NCBI GenBank assembly: GCA_040878185.1
Contig: JBBDMS010000033.1
Coordinates: forward strand, 33,075 to 97,074
Length of the DNA: 64,000 bases
Source: JAWXBK01 sp040878185
Lineage (GTDB): Bacteria > Pseudomonadota > Alphaproteobacteria > Dongiales > Dongiaceae
Reading direction: 5' to 3'
Shown: one piece after another, positions 40,313 to 49,695 of the stretch
Layout: every line of letters begins with the position of its first letter
Position numbering within the stretch: the first letter of the stretch is position 1
Program-made: the position numbers and the translations under genes
Notes under the pieces: model-generated
Seen by the model: the letters and a program-made list of their open reading frames with translations, nothing else
What the model was told of the DNA's origin: nothing
Database searches by the model: none

Positions 40313-42574
40313 GATGTTGCCGGGATAGAGGAAGGCGAGCTTGTCGCCGCTCTCGGCGAGATCGACCTGCACCAGCCCGCCGGCCTGGAGGCGGCCGAAC
40401 AGCAGCTCTTCGGCGAGCGGCTTCTTTACATATTCCTGGATCATGCGGGCGAGCGGCCGCGCGCCGTAGAGCGGATCGAACCCGATCTTGGCGAGCCAGT
40501 CGCGCGCCTTCTGCGTCAGCTCGATTATCACCTGGCGGTCGGCAAGCTGCGCCTCGAGCTGGTGGATGAACTTGTCCACCACCTTCGCGACGATCTCGGG
40601 CGGCAGATTTTCGAAGCCGATGATCGCATCGAGCCGGTTGCGGAATTCGGGCGAGAACATGCGGTTGATCGCCTCGAGATCCTCGCCCTCGCGGCCCTCG
40701 CGCATGAAACCGATCGCGGACTTCGCCATCGCCTGCGCGCCGGCATTCGTCGTCATGATCAGGATCACGTTGCGGAAATCGACATTCTTGCCGTTATGGT
40801 CGGTCAGCTTGCCGTGGTCCATCACCTGCAGCAGCAGGTTGAACAGGTCCGGATGCGCCTTCTCGATCTCGTCGAGCAGCAGCACACAATGCGGATGCTG
40901 GTCGATCGCATCGGTCAGAAGCCCGCCCTGGTCGAAACCGACATAGCCCGGCGGCGCGCCGATCAGCCGCGAGACGGTGTGGCGCTCCATATATTCCGAC
41001 ATGTCGAAGCGCGTCAGCTCGATGCCGAGCGTGAGGGCGAGCTGGCGCGCGACCTCGGTCTTGCCGACACCCGTCGGGCCGGAGAAGAGATAGGCGCCGA
41101 TCGGCTTTTCCGCCTCGCGCAGGCCGGCGCGCGCCAACTTGATCGCGCTGGCGAGCTGGTCGATCGCCTTGTCCTGGCCGTAGACCAGCGTCTTCAAATC
41201 GCGCTCGAGGTTCATCAGCACGGTCTTGTCGTCGCGCGACACCGATTTGGGCGGGATGCGCGCAATCTTGGCGACGACCGCCTCGACATCCTTGGCGCCG
41301 ATCGTCTTCTTGCGCTTGCTCTCCGGCACGAGATTCTGCGAGGCGCCGACTTCGTCGATCACGTCGATCGCCTTGTCGGGCAGCTTGCGGTCGTTGATAT
41401 AGCGCGCGGCAAGCTCGACCGCGGTGCGGATCGCCTCGGCCGTATAGCGCACGCGATGATGCTTTTCGTAATAAGGCTTGAGGCCGCGCAGGATCTTGAC
41501 CGCATCCTCGATCGACGGTTCGTTCACGTCGATCTTCTGGAAGCGACGCACCAGCGCGCGGTCCTTCTCGAAATAGTTCCGGTATTCCTTGTAGGTGGTC
41601 GAGCCGATGCAGCGCAGCAGGCCGCTCTGCAAGGCGGGCTTCAGGATGTTCGAGGCATCCATCGCGCCGCCTGACGTCGCGCCGGCGCCGATCACCGTGT
41701 GGATCTCGTCGATGAACAGGATCGAGCCGTCATAGGCTTCGAGCTCGTTCATCACGGCCTTGAGCCGCTCCTCGAAATCGCCTCGATAGCGCGTGCCGGC
41801 GAGCAGCGCGCCGAGATCGAGCGCGAAGATCGTCGCGTCCTTGAGTACTTCCGGCACTTCCTCCTGGACGATGCGGCGCGCGAGACCTTCGGCGATCGCC
41901 GTCTTGCCGACGCCGGGATCGCCCACATAGAGCGGGTTGTTCTTGGTACGGCGGCAGAGCACCTGGATCGTGCGCTCGACTTCGGAATCGCGTCCGATCA
42001 GCGGATCGATCTTGCCCGCTTTCGCCTTCTCATTGAGATTGACGCAATAGGCATCGAGCGCTTCCGAACCGGTCTTCACGACTTTCTCGGATTGCGCTTC
42101 GGGATCGGCGCCGCTGATGCGCCGCGCTTCGCCGCGCGCCTTGGTCTTCGCGATGCCGTGGCTGAGATAATTGACCGCATCCAGCCGCGACATGTCCTGC
42201 TCCTGCAGGAAATAGACCGCATGGCTTTCGCGTTCGGAGAAGATCGCGACGAGAATATTCGCGCCGGTCACTTCCTCGCGGCCCGACGACTGCACATGGA
42301 TCGCGGCGCGCTGGAGCACGCGCTGGAAACCGGCGGTCGGTTTCGGCTCGCGATCGTCCGGCGTCACCAGACCTTCGAGACCCTCGTCGACATACTCCGT
42401 CAGCTCGCGCCGCAGGCGATCGATGTCGACATTGCATGCGCGCAGAACCGCGACCGCATCCTGGTCTTCGGTAAGCGCCAGCAGCAGATGCTCGAGCGTC
42501 GCATATTCGTGTCGCCGGCCGCCGGCGAGTTCGAGTGCGCGATGGAGCGTCTGTTCGAGATTCGGGGACAGCAT
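40268..42574 (-). CDS. clpA: ATP-dependent Clp protease ATP-binding subunit ClpA
   Basis: 768 residues, standard length. The N-domain (MLSPNLEQTLHRALELA to about 145) binds ClpS. Two AAA+ modules follow: the first with GDPGVGKTAIAEGLA and FIDEIHTVIGAGATSGG, the second with GPTGVGKTEVARQLA and LLLDEIEKAHPDLFN. Its role is unfolding of substrates, including N-degron proteins, for ClpP. clpS lies 6 bases upstream in the same operon, and aat elsewhere in the window makes N-degrons for this pair. The last 15 codons coincide with the right repeat of the adjacent island, so the protein end was rebuilt by the insertion without change. Confidence 0.97.
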   Translation of the reverse strand: MLSPNLEQTLHRALELAGGRRHEYATLEHLLLALTEDQDAVAVLRACNVDIDRLRRELTEYVDEGLEGLVTPDDREPKPTAGFQRVLQRAAIHVQSSGREEVTGANILVAIFSERESHAVYFLQEQDMSRLDAVNYLSHGIAKTKARGEARRISGADPEAQSEKVVKTGSEALDAYCVNLNEKAKAGKIDPLIGRDSEVERTIQVLCRRTKNNPLYVGDPGVGKTAIAEGLARRIVQEEVPEVLKDATIFALDLGALLAGTRYRGDFEERLKAVMNELEAYDGSILFIDEIHTVIGAGATSGGAMDASNILKPALQSGLLRCIGSTTYKEYRNYFEKDRALVRRFQKIDVNEPSIEDAVKILRGLKPYYEKHHRVRYTAEAIRTAVELAARYINDRKLPDKAIDVIDEVGASQNLVPESKRKKTIGAKDVEAVVAKIARIPPKSVSRDDKTVLMNLERDLKTLVYGQDKAIDQLASAIKLARAGLREAEKPIGAYLFSGPTGVGKTEVARQLALTLGIELTRFDMSEYMERHTVSRLIGAPPGYVGFDQGGLLTDAIDQHPHCVLLLDEIEKAHPDLFNLLLQVMDHGKLTDHNGKNVDFRNVILIMTTNAGAQAMAKSAIGFMREGREGEDLEAINRMFSPEFRNRLDAIIGFENLPPEIVAKVVDKFIHQLEAQLADRQVIIELTQKARDWLAKIGFDPLYGARPLARMIQEYVKKPLAEELLFGRLQAGGLVQVDLAESGDKLAFLYPGNILPPAKKPKLPALVE

Positions 42575-42580
42575 CCAAGT

Positions 42581-42907
42581 CTAATCCTTTTCCAGCGTGC
42601 ATTGCAGCGGATGCTGGTGGCGCCGGGCGAAATCGATCACCTGGGTCACCTTAGTCTCCGCTACTTCGTAGGTATAGACGCCGCAGATCCCCACTCCGCG
42701 ACGATGAACGTGCAACATGATCTGCGTTGCTTCATCCCGTGTCTTGTTGAAGAAGCGCTCGAGGACGTGAACGACGAATTCCATGGGCGTGTAGTCGTCG
42801 TTCAGCATCAGCACCTTGTACATCGAGGGCTTCTTCGTCTTGGGCTTGCTCTTGACCACCACGCCGGTTTCGGGCGCGTCGTCGTCCCTCGTGTTCCGCT
42901 CTGTCAT
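42581..42907 (-). CDS. clpS: ATP-dependent Clp protease adapter ClpS
   Basis: 108 residues. A flexible N-terminal tail (MTERNTRDDDAPETGVVVKSKPKTKK) precedes the core YKVLMLNDDYTPMEFVVHVLERFF, which holds the N-degron pocket (NDDYTPM and the downstream M-x-x-H in IMLHVHRRG). It hands substrates with Leu, Phe, Trp or Tyr N-termini to ClpA. Start chosen at the ATG giving the family's usual length. Confidence 0.96.
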   Translation of the reverse strand: MTERNTRDDDAPETGVVVKSKPKTKKPSMYKVLMLNDDYTPMEFVVHVLERFFNKTRDEATQIMLHVHRRGVGICGVYTYEVAETKVTQVIDFARRHQHPLQCTLEKD

Positions 42908-43053
42908 GTGCTCCCAAGTCTTTGGAACCGGAAGGATTGAGTCGCCAAGCCGCCATGATATGGGATCGCTCGCGGCGCCGCAAAGACCCCCACCCCGCAA
43001 AATCCGTACGGACCACGCGGTTGTCGCCGGTTGCCGGCGTCGCACGCGACGCC

Positions 43054-43812
43054 TCATTCGCCGGCAGGACGATCGCGCACCGTGATCCAGAACGGCTTGA
43101 TGGTGACATCGTCGCCCGCTTCCCCGGGACGGTCGCGGCGATCCGCGGGATCGACCCAGCGCGGCCGGTCGATCGGCAGTTCCGCTTCGTCGAGCGCCCA
43201 GAGCATCTGCCCGAAGGCGAGCGCCGAAATATCCTGCTTGCCGTTCAGCCAGCCGCCGGTCTCGACCACGCCGTCGATGCAGCCAGTCACCAGCCAGTAA
43301 TAGTCGCGCGAGTTGAGCCGCAGATTATCGTCGCGGTGCTCGAAGAAACCGTCCGCCTCGAGCGCGGCGAGCAGCGCGCGGTAGCCGGTCGGATCCATCA
43401 CCGTCTCGGATTTGTGCCAGCCCCAGGCGCTCTGCAGATCGTTGAAGCGGATGTTCGAGAAGCTGGCGCCGCCGGCGGCCGCGCGCACCTCGACGGCTGC
43501 ACCGCCCGCGGCATTGCCGGTCAGTTCGTAGGTCCGCACCTGCCGCAGGAAGTCGGCGTTGTAGACGAAGCGCAGCCGGTCGGGCGCGCCCGCGCTGCAG
43601 GCGGCGACGATGTCATCGCCCTGTGCGTAGGAGAACCACTGGGCGCGCCGGGCCAGCGGATTGTCGATGTCGCCGCCGTAGGTGCAGGCCGCGAGCAGGC
43701 CGGCCGCGGCAAAAATGGCGCCGAGACGGCGGCCAGCCGAAAAAATTATGGCGAGCCTGCCGAGGGTAGGGCGCCACAAGATGCGGTGGTTGGGCATGGG
43801 ATGGAGAGTCAT
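43054..43812 (-). CDS. Putative lipoprotein, function not recognised
   Basis: About 252 residues. The N-terminal part has a hydrophobic segment (LGAIFAAAGLLAAC) with a lipobox Cys followed by TYGGDIDNPLARRAQWFSYAQGDD, indicating an envelope lipoprotein. The rest alternates polar strands and helices without a motif I know: CSAGAPDRLRFVYNADFLRQVRTYEL, YYWLVTGCIDGVVETGG and PIDRPRWVDP. A start a few codons further in (MPNHRI) is equally possible. Divergent from the D,D-carboxypeptidase gene with 147 bases between them; probably a cell-envelope protein. Confidence 0.7.
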   Translation of the reverse strand: MTLHPMPNHRILWRPTLGRLAIIFSAGRRLGAIFAAAGLLAACTYGGDIDNPLARRAQWFSYAQGDDIVAACSAGAPDRLRFVYNADFLRQVRTYELTGNAAGGAAVEVRAAAGGASFSNIRFNDLQSAWGWHKSETVMDPTGYRALLAALEADGFFEHRDDNLRLNSRDYYWLVTGCIDGVVETGGWLNGKQDISALAFGQMLWALDEAELPIDRPRWVDPADRRDRPGEAGDDVTIKPFWITVRDRPAGE

Positions 43813-43959
43813 ATCATGGGCCTGGGTGGTAGGACGATCCTTGCACGGGCTAATCCGATCCCTCAAGAAGCAACCAGAAACTGGACAAGAATCGTTATTT
43901 TTCATACTCTAACCGAATCGGCACATCATCAGGGGAATCGGGAGGGGGAGTTCCAGTCT

Positions 43960-45342
43960 ATGCGGTCTTGCCGATTGGCCGTCCGGCCGTTTTTCGGGCC
44001 GGGCGTGATTTTCCGATTTCTGACCATCGCGGTTCTGGCGCTCCTGATTGCCGGGCCGTTGACCGCGCCTGCCGCCCAGGCCCGGACCTATGCCGATATC
44101 ATCGTCGACGCCGTGACCGGCGAAGTGCTGCGCAGCCGCAGCCCGGACGCCCAGATCTATCCGGCGTCCCTCACCAAGATGATGACGCTCTATTTGCTTT
44201 TCGAGGCCCTGCAGAATGGGCAGATCGCGATCGATTCGACGCTGACCGCCAGCAGCCATGCCGCCAGCCAGCCGGCGACCAACCTGGCGCTGCAGAAGGG
44301 CGCGACCCTGACGGTCGAGCAGGCGATCTACGCGCTGGTGATTCGGTCGGCCAACGATGTGGCGATGGTCGTCGCCGAAGAGCTCGGCGGCAACGAGGCT
44401 GATTTCGCGCGGCTGATGACCGAGCGGGCCCGCCAGCTCGGCATGAACAACACGGTTTTCCGCAATCCGCACGGGCTGCCGAACAAGGCCCAGGTCACCA
44501 CGGCGCAGGATATGGCGACGCTGGCCCGGGCGCTGATGTTCGATTTCCCGGGCTTCTATCATTATTTTTCGACAACCAGCTTCACCTATAACGGCGTCAC
44601 CTACAAAAGCCATAACCGGCTGATGCAGCGTTACGCCGGCGCCGACGGTCTCAAGACCGGCTATATCCGCGCATCGGGTTTCAACCTTGCCTTCTCCGCC
44701 GTCCGCGACGGCCGCCGCCTGATCGGCATCGTGATCGGCGGCCAGAGCGCCGCCTCGCGCGACGACCAGATGGCGAACCTGATGGACGAGGCCTTCGCCC
44801 GCGCCGGCCCCGTGCTGATGGCCGCCGCCCCGCCCCCGCCGCCCAAGCCGGGCAGCGATATGGTCGGCTTCGCCCTCGCAACGGCCGGCTACACTTTGCC
44901 GACGGTGCCGCTGCCTTCCGGCGATCCGACGGATCTCACCATTGCCGATCTCGCCGCCGGCACGATTCCGGCCGCCGCTATTCCCGCAGGCGCGCTGGGC
45001 CAGGGCGATTTCGGCAGCGAGGCGGTTGCCGCGGCACTGCCCATCCCGGAACCGGCCGAACCGCTCTCCGGCGTCTGGGGTGTCCAGGTGGGTGCCTTCA
45101 GCAAGTTCGCCGCCGCGCATAACGCCGCGCTCTACGCGAGCCAGCGCGCGCCGAACGAACTGCAGAACGCACGGGTCCAGATCGAAGAGATCAAGAACGA
45201 GCTCGGCACGATCTATCGCGCACGTCTGATCGGCCTCGACGAGCAGACCGCCCATACCGCCTGCACGCAGCTTCGCGCGGTCGACCAGCCCTGCATCGTG
45301 CTGAAGTCCGGCGCGATCGTGGCGATGAACCCGATCTACTAA
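43960..45342 (+). CDS. D-alanyl-D-alanine carboxypeptidase with SPOR domain
   Basis: 460 residues, penicillin-binding protein 5/6 type (DacA/DacF-like). Signal segment LTIAVLALLIAGPLTAPAAQA, then active-site serine S70 with K73 (SLTK), the SAND (S-x-N) motif, and LKTGY. A Pro/Ala linker (about 280-370) joins a C-terminal SPOR-like domain (WGVQVGAFSKFAAAHNAALYASQ ... ARLIGLDEQTAHTACTQL) that binds septal glycan. It trims peptidoglycan stem peptides in the periplasm. Start at the ATG after GGAGGGGGAG. Confidence 0.93.
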   Translation: MRSCRLAVRPFFGPGVIFRFLTIAVLALLIAGPLTAPAAQARTYADIIVDAVTGEVLRSRSPDAQIYPASLTKMMTLYLLFEALQNGQIAIDSTLTASSHAASQPATNLALQKGATLTVEQAIYALVIRSANDVAMVVAEELGGNEADFARLMTERARQLGMNNTVFRNPHGLPNKAQVTTAQDMATLARALMFDFPGFYHYFSTTSFTYNGVTYKSHNRLMQRYAGADGLKTGYIRASGFNLAFSAVRDGRRLIGIVIGGQSAASRDDQMANLMDEAFARAGPVLMAAAPPPPPKPGSDMVGFALATAGYTLPTVPLPSGDPTDLTIADLAAGTIPAAAIPAGALGQGDFGSEAVAAALPIPEPAEPLSGVWGVQVGAFSKFAAAHNAALYASQRAPNELQNARVQIEEIKNELGTIYRARLIGLDEQTAHTACTQLRAVDQPCIVLKSGAIVAMNPIY

Positions 45343-45509
45343 CCGGGTACAACGCGACGGCCGCATCGCGCGGCAGTTCATCCTCTCGAACGAACGACGC
45401 TCAGACCGGCGCGGCTCTGCCGGGCACGCGCTCGGCGACGACCGCGACCCGCATGTGTTGCCGCGCCCGGTTCGACCGGGCAAGCGACCGAGAAAGATCA
45501 CGGCCCGGC

Positions 45510-46916
45510 ATGGACGCATCCGAAATCGAGGCACCGCCTCACCACGGCCTCCTTGCGAAGGGCCGCTGGCCGGTCCTGCTGCTGATCTGCGGCGGCATCT
45601 GGCTCCATGCGGCGGACACCACCGTGGTCGCGACCATCATGCCCGATGCCGTCACCGAGCTGGGCGGGCTTGCCTGGGTCGCATGGGCGTGGATGCTGGA
45701 GCTGGTCGGTGCCATCGTCGCCGCCGCGGCGTGCGGATTTCTCGCAGCCCGTTACGGCACCGGCCGCATGACCGGGCTCGCAGCCGGCGGTTTTGCGATC
45801 GGCTGCATGGTGACGGCCCTCTCCTGGGACATGGGCGGGTTTCTCGCCGGCCGGCTGCTGCAAGGCATCGGCGGCGGCGCGATGGTGGCGCTCTGCCATA
45901 TCGGGGTCGCTGCCTGTTTCCCCGAGCGGCTGTGGATACGGGCCTATGCGATGGTCGCCATTGTGTGGGGTACCTCGGCGCTGATCGGACCGCTGGTCGG
46001 CGGGTTCTTCGCCGAGATCGGATTCTGGCGGGGCGCCTTCTGGGCGTTCGCGGCGCAGGCCCTCCTCATCGTCATTGCGGCACCGGCGTTGCTCCGCCGC
46101 GCGACGGCGCATGTCGATCGCAACGCAAGCGGCGTCCCGGTGCGCTCGCTGCTGTTCCTGGTGCCCGCCGTTCTGGTCATCGGCCTCGGCGGCGTGGTCG
46201 AGATCTGGTGGGTGTCGCTGCTCGCCGTCCTTCTGGGAATCGCATTGCTGGCCGCCTGCCTGATCGCCGATCGGCGCGGACCCGTTTCGCTGCTGCCGCG
46301 CGAATCGCTGGGCGTTCCCCGGGTGTCCGCGGGATTGCTGATGGCGTTCCTGCTGCCACTGTCGGCGATCTCGTTCTCGACCTACGGGCCGCTGCTGCTG
46401 CAGCGCCTGCACGGGCTGTCGCCGTTGCAATTCGGCTATCTCGCGGCCCTGGAGTCGGTCGCCTGGTCGCTCACGGCGCTGTTCATCGCACGATGGCCGC
46501 TCGTCGACGAACAACGATGCATCCGGGTCGGCGGTTTCATCGTCGTCGCCGCGATCGGACTGTTCGCCTATGCGATGCCGCGCGGATCGACCGGCCTCGT
46601 TGTGGTGGCGGCGCTCATGCAGGGCGGCGGGTTTGGCCTGTGCTGGGCCTATGTGACGCGGCGCGTGGTGGCGGCGGCGCTTCCGGTCGATCGCGAGCGG
46701 GCGGCGGGCGCGCTGCCGACGGTGCAGATGCTGGGCTACGCGGTGGGCGCCGCAGCGGCCGGCATCGTTGCCAACGGCCTGGGCTTTGCCTCGACCGGCC
46801 GTGGCGGCGACGCCGACCGGATCATCACGGAGAATGTGGCCGTCTGGGTTTTCCTCGCGTTCATACCGCTCGGGCTCGGCGGCATCGCCGCCGCCTGGCG
46901 ACTGTCGCGCCCCTGA
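45510..46916 (+). CDS. Major facilitator superfamily transporter
   Basis: 468 residues with about 14 hydrophobic segments, beginning PVLLLICGGIWLHAADTTVVATIMP, the DHA2-like drug:H+ antiporter beginning (D-x-T-V-V in place of the usual LDxTIVN). GRLLQGIGGGAMVALCHIG and RAYAMVAIVWGTSALIGPLVGGFFAE match DHA2 motifs. Likely exports drugs or metabolites; substrate unknown. Preceded by 167 bases without a feature. Confidence 0.87.
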   Translation: MDASEIEAPPHHGLLAKGRWPVLLLICGGIWLHAADTTVVATIMPDAVTELGGLAWVAWAWMLELVGAIVAAAACGFLAARYGTGRMTGLAAGGFAIGCMVTALSWDMGGFLAGRLLQGIGGGAMVALCHIGVAACFPERLWIRAYAMVAIVWGTSALIGPLVGGFFAEIGFWRGAFWAFAAQALLIVIAAPALLRRATAHVDRNASGVPVRSLLFLVPAVLVIGLGGVVEIWWVSLLAVLLGIALLAACLIADRRGPVSLLPRESLGVPRVSAGLLMAFLLPLSAISFSTYGPLLLQRLHGLSPLQFGYLAALESVAWSLTALFIARWPLVDEQRCIRVGGFIVVAAIGLFAYAMPRGSTGLVVVAALMQGGGFGLCWAYVTRRVVAAALPVDRERAAGALPTVQMLGYAVGAAAAGIVANGLGFASTGRGGDADRIITENVAVWVFLAFIPLGLGGIAAAWRLSRP

Positions 46917-46933
46917 GCGGCGCCCCTGAGCGG
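46908..46933. repeat. 13-base tandem duplication at the end of the MFS gene
   Basis: Two perfect copies of CGCCCCTGAGCGG, each containing a stop codon; the first ends the MFS gene. Confidence 0.75.
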
Positions 46934-46944
46934 CGGCCTCGGGC

Positions 46945-48339
46945 TCAGTGCCCGGCGCCGGGTGCGAACGTGACGCCGCTCTCCGTCAGTTGCGCGACAA
47001 GCGCTTCCTGCAGCCGCTTCAGCCCGTCCGCATCGCGCGCCTCGCAGCGGGCAACCAGAACCGCCTGCGTGTTCGATGCACGCAGCAGCCACCAGCCATC
47101 CGCCGTACGCACGCGCACGCCATCGACATCGGAAACATCGGCGCCCGATGCGGCGAGCCGGGCTGCGACTTCGGCGACGACCGGAACCTTGCGTGCCTCG
47201 TCGCAGGGGATGCGCAGTTCGGGCGTGTTGACGACCGACGGCAACGCATCGCGCATCGCGGCAAGACTGGTCGAACCGGACGCGAGGATCGACAGCAGCC
47301 GGATCGCCGCGTAAAGCGCATCGTCGAAGCCGAGATAGCCGTCGCCATAGAAGATGTGGCCGCTCATCTCGCCGGCGAGCGGCGCGCCGGTCTCGGCCAT
47401 CTTCGCCTTGATCAGCGAATGGCCGGTCTTCCACATCAGCGGCTTGCCGCCGAGCCGCGCGATCTCGTCGAACAACACCTGGCTTGCCTTCACGTCGGCG
47501 ATGACGGTTTCGCCCGGGCGCCGCGCGAGCAGCTCGCGCGCGAGAATGACCATGAGCTGATCGCCCCACAGGATGCGGCCCTCGCCGTCGACGACGCCGA
47601 TACGATCGCCGTCGCCGTCGAAGGCGATGCCGGCATCGCATTTCTCGCGCCGCACGGTCTCGATCAGGTCGGCGAGATTCTCCGGCACGGTCGGATCGGG
47701 ATGATGGTTCGGGAAGGTCGCGTCAATATCCTCGTACAGCAGGATGTGGCGCCCCGGCAGGCGTTTCGTCACGCGCGCCATCGCCTCGCCCGCAGCACCA
47801 TTGCCGGCATCCCAGGCGATCGTCAGATCGCGGCCGGGCCGGAAATCCTGCACCATCCGGTTCACATAGTCGGTGAGGAGATCGCGCATCTCGACCTTGC
47901 CGCGCGCCTCCTCGCACCAGGCGCCGTCGCCTGCGATGGTCCCCAGCCGCCGGATGTCTTCGCCGAAGAACGGCTTTTTTCCGAGCATGAACTTGAAGCC
48001 GTTCATGTCGGGCGGGTTGTGCGATCCGGTCACCATGATGCCGCCGCCGGCACCGAGCGTGGCGGTCGCGAAATAGAGCATCGGCGTTGGCCCCAGTCCG
48101 AGGCGCCACACTTCGATACCGCACGCCATCAGGCCCTTGACCAGCGCCGCCTCGAGCAGCGGGCTCGAGGCGCGGCCGTCGCGCGCGACGCAGGCCGTCG
48201 TCGCACCCGCCTCGCGCAGGATCGTGCCAAAGGCGCGGCCGATCGCCCAGGCGTCGCGCTGTACAAGATTGTCGTCGACCGTGCCGCGGATATCGTATTC
48301 GCGCAGGATCGTCGGATCGAAGCGATGCGCCTCGCTCAT
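46945..48339 (-). CDS. Phosphomannomutase/phosphoglucomutase
   Basis: 464 residues of the alpha-D-phosphohexomutase family. N-terminal ILREYDIRGTVDDNL; the phosphoserine loop is GIMVTGSHNPPDMNGFK; the Mg-binding loop is AFDGDGDRIGVVD; sugar-binding GEMSGHIFYGD and phosphate-binding RASNTQAVLVARCE follow. Interconverts hexose-1- and -6-phosphates, giving mannose-1-P or glucose-1-P for GDP-mannose and UDP-glucose. Its ATG overlaps the ugd stop by four bases. Confidence 0.95.
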   Translation of the reverse strand: MSEAHRFDPTILREYDIRGTVDDNLVQRDAWAIGRAFGTILREAGATTACVARDGRASSPLLEAALVKGLMACGIEVWRLGLGPTPMLYFATATLGAGGGIMVTGSHNPPDMNGFKFMLGKKPFFGEDIRRLGTIAGDGAWCEEARGKVEMRDLLTDYVNRMVQDFRPGRDLTIAWDAGNGAAGEAMARVTKRLPGRHILLYEDIDATFPNHHPDPTVPENLADLIETVRREKCDAGIAFDGDGDRIGVVDGEGRILWGDQLMVILARELLARRPGETVIADVKASQVLFDEIARLGGKPLMWKTGHSLIKAKMAETGAPLAGEMSGHIFYGDGYLGFDDALYAAIRLLSILASGSTSLAAMRDALPSVVNTPELRIPCDEARKVPVVAEVAARLAASGADVSDVDGVRVRTADGWWLLRASNTQAVLVARCEARDADGLKRLQEALVAQLTESGVTFAPGAGH

Positions 48340-49682
48340 GCGCCCGTCGTCCGCGGCGATGTCTGCGCTGCCGGCTGCATGGGACGGCCGAGGCTGCTGT
48401 AGATGAAGCCCGCCGCCGCCATGCCGGCCGGATCGTAGATGTTGCGCAGATCGACGACGACCGGCCTGCGCATCTGCGATTTCATCCGGCCGAGATTGAG
48501 GGCGCGAAACTCGTTCCATTCGGTGAGCACGACCAGCGCGTCGGCGCCGTCCATCGCGGCATAGGCGTCCGCGCAATATTCGAGATCGGGCAACAACTTG
48601 CGCGCCTCGTCCATGCCCTCGGGATCGAACGCGCGGATGCGCGCGCCCTGGGCAATCAATGTCGGCAGGATCGCGAGGCTCGGCGCATCGCGCATGTCGT
48701 CGGTGTTCGGCTTGAAGGTGAGGCCGAGCACCCCGATCGTCTTGCCGTCGACCGTACCGCCGCAGGCCGCGGCGATGCGACCGGCCATGGTTTCCTTCCG
48801 CGCGTCGTTGACGGCGACCACGGTTTCGATGATGCGCAAGGGCGCGCCGGATTTCTGCGCCGTGCGTACGAGAGCCAGCGTGTCCTTCGGGAAACAGGAG
48901 CCGCCATAGCCCGGTCCCGGATGCAGGAACTTGCGCCCGATCCGCCCGTCGAGACCCATGCCGCGCGCCACGTCGTGTACGTCGGCGCCGACCTGCTCGC
49001 AGAGATCGGCAATCTCGTTGATGAAGGTAATCTTGGTCGCAAGGAAGCTGTTGGCCGCATATTTGATCAGCTCGGCCGTCTCGAGGCCGGTGAAGACGAT
49101 CGGCGTCTCGATCAGATAGAGCGGACGATAGAGCGCGCGCATCGTCTCTCGCGCACGATCTGTCTCGGCCCCGATCACGATCCGGTCGGGCCGCATGAAG
49201 TCGTTGATCGCCGACCCTTCGCGCAGGAATTCGGGGTTGGAGACGACGTCGAATTCCGCATCGGGTCTCGTTTCGCGCACGATGCGCGCAACCTCGCGGC
49301 CGGTGCCGACCGGCACCGTCGATTTCGTCACGATGACCGTATAACCGTCGAGCGCGGCCGCGATCTCGCGCGCCGCGTCGTAGACAAAGGAAAGATCGGC
49401 ATGGCCGTCGCCCCGCCGGCTCGGCGTGCCGACCGCGATGAAGACCGCATCGGCCTTCGCAACCGCCGTCGGGAGGTCTGCCGAAAAGCTGATCCGTCCC
49501 GCCTTTACATTGTTCGCGACCATCTGATCGAGGCCGGGTTCGAAGATCGGCATGAGGCCGTCGCGCAGCGCGGCGATTCGACTCGCATCCTTGTCGATGC
49601 ATTCGACATCGACACCGAATTCGGAGAAGCAGGCGCCGGAGACGAGGCCGACATAGCCCGCGCCGATCATCGCGATGCGCAT
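48336..49682 (-). CDS. ugd: UDP-glucose 6-dehydrogenase
   Basis: 448 residues. NAD-binding start MRIAMIGAGYVGLVSGACFSEFG; catalytic Cys in PGYGGSCFPKDTLAL; NPEFLREGSAI; C-terminal FKPNTDDMRDAPSL. Oxidises UDP-glucose to UDP-glucuronate for exopolysaccharide or lipopolysaccharide. It lies between galU (13 bases upstream) and the phosphohexomutase (overlapping), forming a sugar-nucleotide operon. Confidence 0.96.
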   Translation of the reverse strand: MRIAMIGAGYVGLVSGACFSEFGVDVECIDKDASRIAALRDGLMPIFEPGLDQMVANNVKAGRISFSADLPTAVAKADAVFIAVGTPSRRGDGHADLSFVYDAAREIAAALDGYTVIVTKSTVPVGTGREVARIVRETRPDAEFDVVSNPEFLREGSAINDFMRPDRIVIGAETDRARETMRALYRPLYLIETPIVFTGLETAELIKYAANSFLATKITFINEIADLCEQVGADVHDVARGMGLDGRIGRKFLHPGPGYGGSCFPKDTLALVRTAQKSGAPLRIIETVVAVNDARKETMAGRIAAACGGTVDGKTIGVLGLTFKPNTDDMRDAPSLAILPTLIAQGARIRAFDPEGMDEARKLLPDLEYCADAYAAMDGADALVVLTEWNEFRALNLGRMKSQMRRPVVVDLRNIYDPAGMAAAGFIYSSLGRPMQPAAQTSPRTTGA

Positions 49683-49695
49683 CGCAGGCGTCCTT

